From Neoroseomonas marina (lineage in GTDB: Bacteria > Pseudomonadota > Alphaproteobacteria > Acetobacterales > Acetobacteraceae), in the NCBI RefSeq assembly GCF_012927745.1, contig NZ_JABBKX010000001.1, forward strand, positions 310,001-374,000: a stretch of 64,000 nucleotides of DNA, written 5' to 3'. Below are positions 62,530 through 64,000 of the stretch, piece by piece (positions within the stretch are counted from its first letter, which is position 1; the number at the start of each line of letters is the position of its first letter). Both the position numbers and the translations under genes were made by a program. The notes under the pieces are model-generated. The model saw only the letters and a list, made by a program, of their open reading frames with translations, ran no database searches and was not told where the DNA came from.

Positions 62530-62544
62530 AGCAGCGCGGCTTCA
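62527..62544. terminator. Weak hairpin between convergent hcp3 and pppA
   Basis: A 6-bp stem (tgaagc / gcttca) with a 6-base loop includes both stop codons. It is too weak to be a strong terminator but is the only structure between the two convergent genes. Confidence 0.28.
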
Positions 62545-63255
62545 ATCCACGCAGGCGACCGCGACGACGCTGACATTGTCGCGCGCGCCGCGGCCCACCG
62601 CCTCGGTCACGATGGCGGTCGGGTCGCTGCCATTCGACAGCATGGCGCCGATCTCCGCCTCCGGGATGGTCTTGAACAGACCGTCGGTGCAGAGCAGGTA
62701 GCGGTCGCCTTCCATGATACGGCCCGAGACCTTGTCGAGCTCGAGTTCCCCATGGGCACCGACCGCGCGGGTGATGACGTTGGCCTGCGGATGGCTCTCG
62801 GCCTCTTCCTCCCGCAGCGCGCCCTGGTCGACCAGTTCCTGCACCAGGCTGTGGTCGCGCGTCACGCGCTGCAGGACGCCGCCGCGCAGCAGGTAGCCAC
62901 GCGAATCCCCCGCCCACAGCATCGCGAAATGGTCCCCGCGCGCGAGCATCACGACGACCGTGGAAGCGACGATGCGTCCGGGCCCGCGCCGCTCGGCCTC
63001 GACCTGCAGCTCGTCATGGACCGTCATCAGCTTCAGCCGCACCTGCGCCAGCAGTTCGGCGGCGGACAGGCCCGGCGGGATGGTCTGGAGCGCGGCGATG
63101 ATCGCCGTGGAGGCCACGTCCCCCGCGCCATGCCCGCCCGCGCCGTCGGCCACGGCCCAAAGGCCGATCTCCGGTCGGTCGAGCAGCGCGTCCTCGTTGC
63201 GAGGCCGCACGGCGCCGGGATGGGTGGCCGCATGGGATGTCAGACGCACGCTCAT
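62542..63255 (-). CDS. pppA: PP2C-type protein phosphatase PppA
   Basis: 237 aa from ATG 63255; the longer frame to 63423 overlaps the upstream gene and lacks PP2C sequence. PP2C metal motifs are intact: RPRNEDALL, VADGAGGHGAGD, LWAGDSRGYLLR, TRDHSLV, LLCTDGLF and RDNVSVVAV. It removes phosphate from Thr residues placed by PpkA and so switches the T6SS off. It overlaps the preceding coding sequence by four bases (63252-63255). Confidence 0.92.
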   Translation of the reverse strand: MSVRLTSHAATHPGAVRPRNEDALLDRPEIGLWAVADGAGGHGAGDVASTAIIAALQTIPPGLSAAELLAQVRLKLMTVHDELQVEAERRGPGRIVASTVVVMLARGDHFAMLWAGDSRGYLLRGGVLQRVTRDHSLVQELVDQGALREEEAESHPQANVITRAVGAHGELELDKVSGRIMEGDRYLLCTDGLFKTIPEAEIGAMLSNGSDPTAIVTEAVGRGARDNVSVVAVACVD

Positions 63256-64000
63256 GCCTCGGCTTCCAGGAGGTAGGCAAAATCGTCGGGAGACGGCAGG
63301 CCATGGAGCGGCCAGACCATCGGCGGAACGCGCGACGCGCCGCGCGTCCACCAGCCACCGCCCTCGGGTGCCGGCGGCGCCGCGGCGCCATGGACGACGG
63401 CGGATGCCGCGTCGCCGGGCCACGCTTCGTCGACGGGGTCCGCGAAGCCGAGGAACTCGACGTCATCCGGAATCACGGGCGGCGCCGTGGCCTCCGGTGC
63501 CGGCACGGACTCCGGTGGCGCCGGCTCTGGCGCCGCCGCCATCAGCGTGGCCAGCGGATCGGGCCCATCGTCGTCGGACCATGAGGGCAGCGCCGCGACA
63601 GGCGGCAGGGGCGTCTCCGCGCCGCCGAGCAGCGCCTGGAGCGGGTCGGCAGGCGTATCCGCCGGCGCCGCCGCCTGGTTCGGCGCAGGCGTGGTCCCGA
63701 AGTCGCCCAGGAAGGCGTCGAAGGGATCAGGGGTCGCGGTCGGCGTCTCCCGGTCCGGTTCGCCGCCGAGCAGCATGGCGAGCGTCCCGTCGGCAGGTGG
63801 CGCAGGCGGCGCAGCGCCGCCGGCGAAGACCGACAGCACGTCGAGTTCGACAATGGAATCGGGGTCCGATCCCTTCCCCGCCGTCACGGGTCCCGTTCCG
63901 AGCAATGCCATCACGTCGTCCGGTGCCGACGGGGCGGCATCATGCGCGCCGGAGGTGTCGGCCTCATGTGCCATTGCGGCACCGGGCGGCTTGTCCCAGG
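63252..64000 (-). CDS. Disordered protein upstream of pppA, C-terminal part (possible FHA/TagH)
   Basis: At least 240 aa from the visible Met at 63974, but the frame stays open to the window edge (codons read WDKPPGAA before that Met) and no ribosome site precedes the Met, so the start is probably outside. The visible part is Pro/Ala/Asp-rich and disordered, with five short motifs of the type DPxxALLGG at residues 19-27, 62-72, 83-91, 110-118 and 139-145 (counted from that Met), and ends with PSPDDFAYLLEAEA. Position before pppA and composition are like the linker of T6SS FHA proteins (TagH/Fha); no FHA domain is visible in this window. Confidence 0.6.
   Translation of the reverse strand, partial: WDKPPGAAMAHEADTSGAHDAAPSAPDDVMALLGTGPVTAGKGSDPDSIVELDVLSVFAGGAAPPAPPADGTLAMLLGGEPDRETPTATPDPFDAFLGDFGTTPAPNQAAAPADTPADPLQALLGGAETPLPPVAALPSWSDDDGPDPLATLMAAAPEPAPPESVPAPEATAPPVIPDDVEFLGFADPVDEAWPGDAASAVVHGAAAPPAPEGGGWWTRGASRVPPMVWPLHGLPSPDDFAYLLEAEA

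Overview
The window is very GC-rich and uses codons ending in G or C almost throughout. Gene content (L-aspartate dehydrogenase, TadE/TadG-type pilus proteins, Agrobacterium-type imp order of type VI secretion genes, genomically encoded CCA on tRNA-His) suggests an alphaproteobacterium. A Roseomonas-like Acetobacteraceae member is my best guess, but that is inference. I see no insertion sequence, integrase, prophage or CRISPR array.

1-18.7 kb is ordinary chromosome with some oddities: the tail of a copper-type P-ATPase, aspartate dehydrogenase, a short-chain dehydrogenase lacking its usual catalytic residues, tRNA-His, an MFS transporter, an Asp/Glu-racemase-family protein, an M48 protease with its usual LemA partner, a three-gene TadE-TadE-TadG(vWA) set, an OmpR/EnvZ-type two-component pair, an AlkA-type glycosylase, a class I aminotransferase with a secreted hypothetical protein, a leaderless GH73-type glucosaminidase, and a P450 followed by a hydantoinase/dihydropyrimidinase.

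18.7-38.6 kb holds a 969-residue fusion resembling HcnA-HcnB-HcnC/opine oxidase, then a two-partner secretion operon: TpsB transporter, a 3997-residue TpsA exoprotein with a beta-helix-like repeat array, and a lipoprotein carrying TPR-like repeats and a CHAT (caspase-like) protease domain.

38.8-64 kb is a type VI secretion (T6SS) region. A PpkA-like Ser/Thr kinase lies at its left edge; a PppA phosphatase and the C-terminal part of a disordered protein lie at its right edge. Between them a minus-strand block runs tssA-tssB-tssC-tssC2-tagJ-tssE-tssF-tssG (impA to impH order). It continues with short gaps into three tandem methyltransferases related to rickettsial protein-lysine methyltransferases, an OmpA-domain protein, a membrane HExGH metallopeptidase and a YopT/AvrPphB-type (C58) cysteine protease. 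Divergent from this block are tssH (clpV) and three different hcp genes. TssJ, K, L, M and VgrG are not in the window and may lie to the right.

The most interesting part is the tail of the T6SS operon (41.8-48.9 kb). Three protein methyltransferases, two proteases of different catalytic classes and a peptidoglycan-binding protein are coupled to the sheath/baseplate genes, like a cargo or post-translational-modification module. Short DATV(V) motifs in the kinase and metallopeptidase hint at a shared phosphothreonine/FHA circuit.
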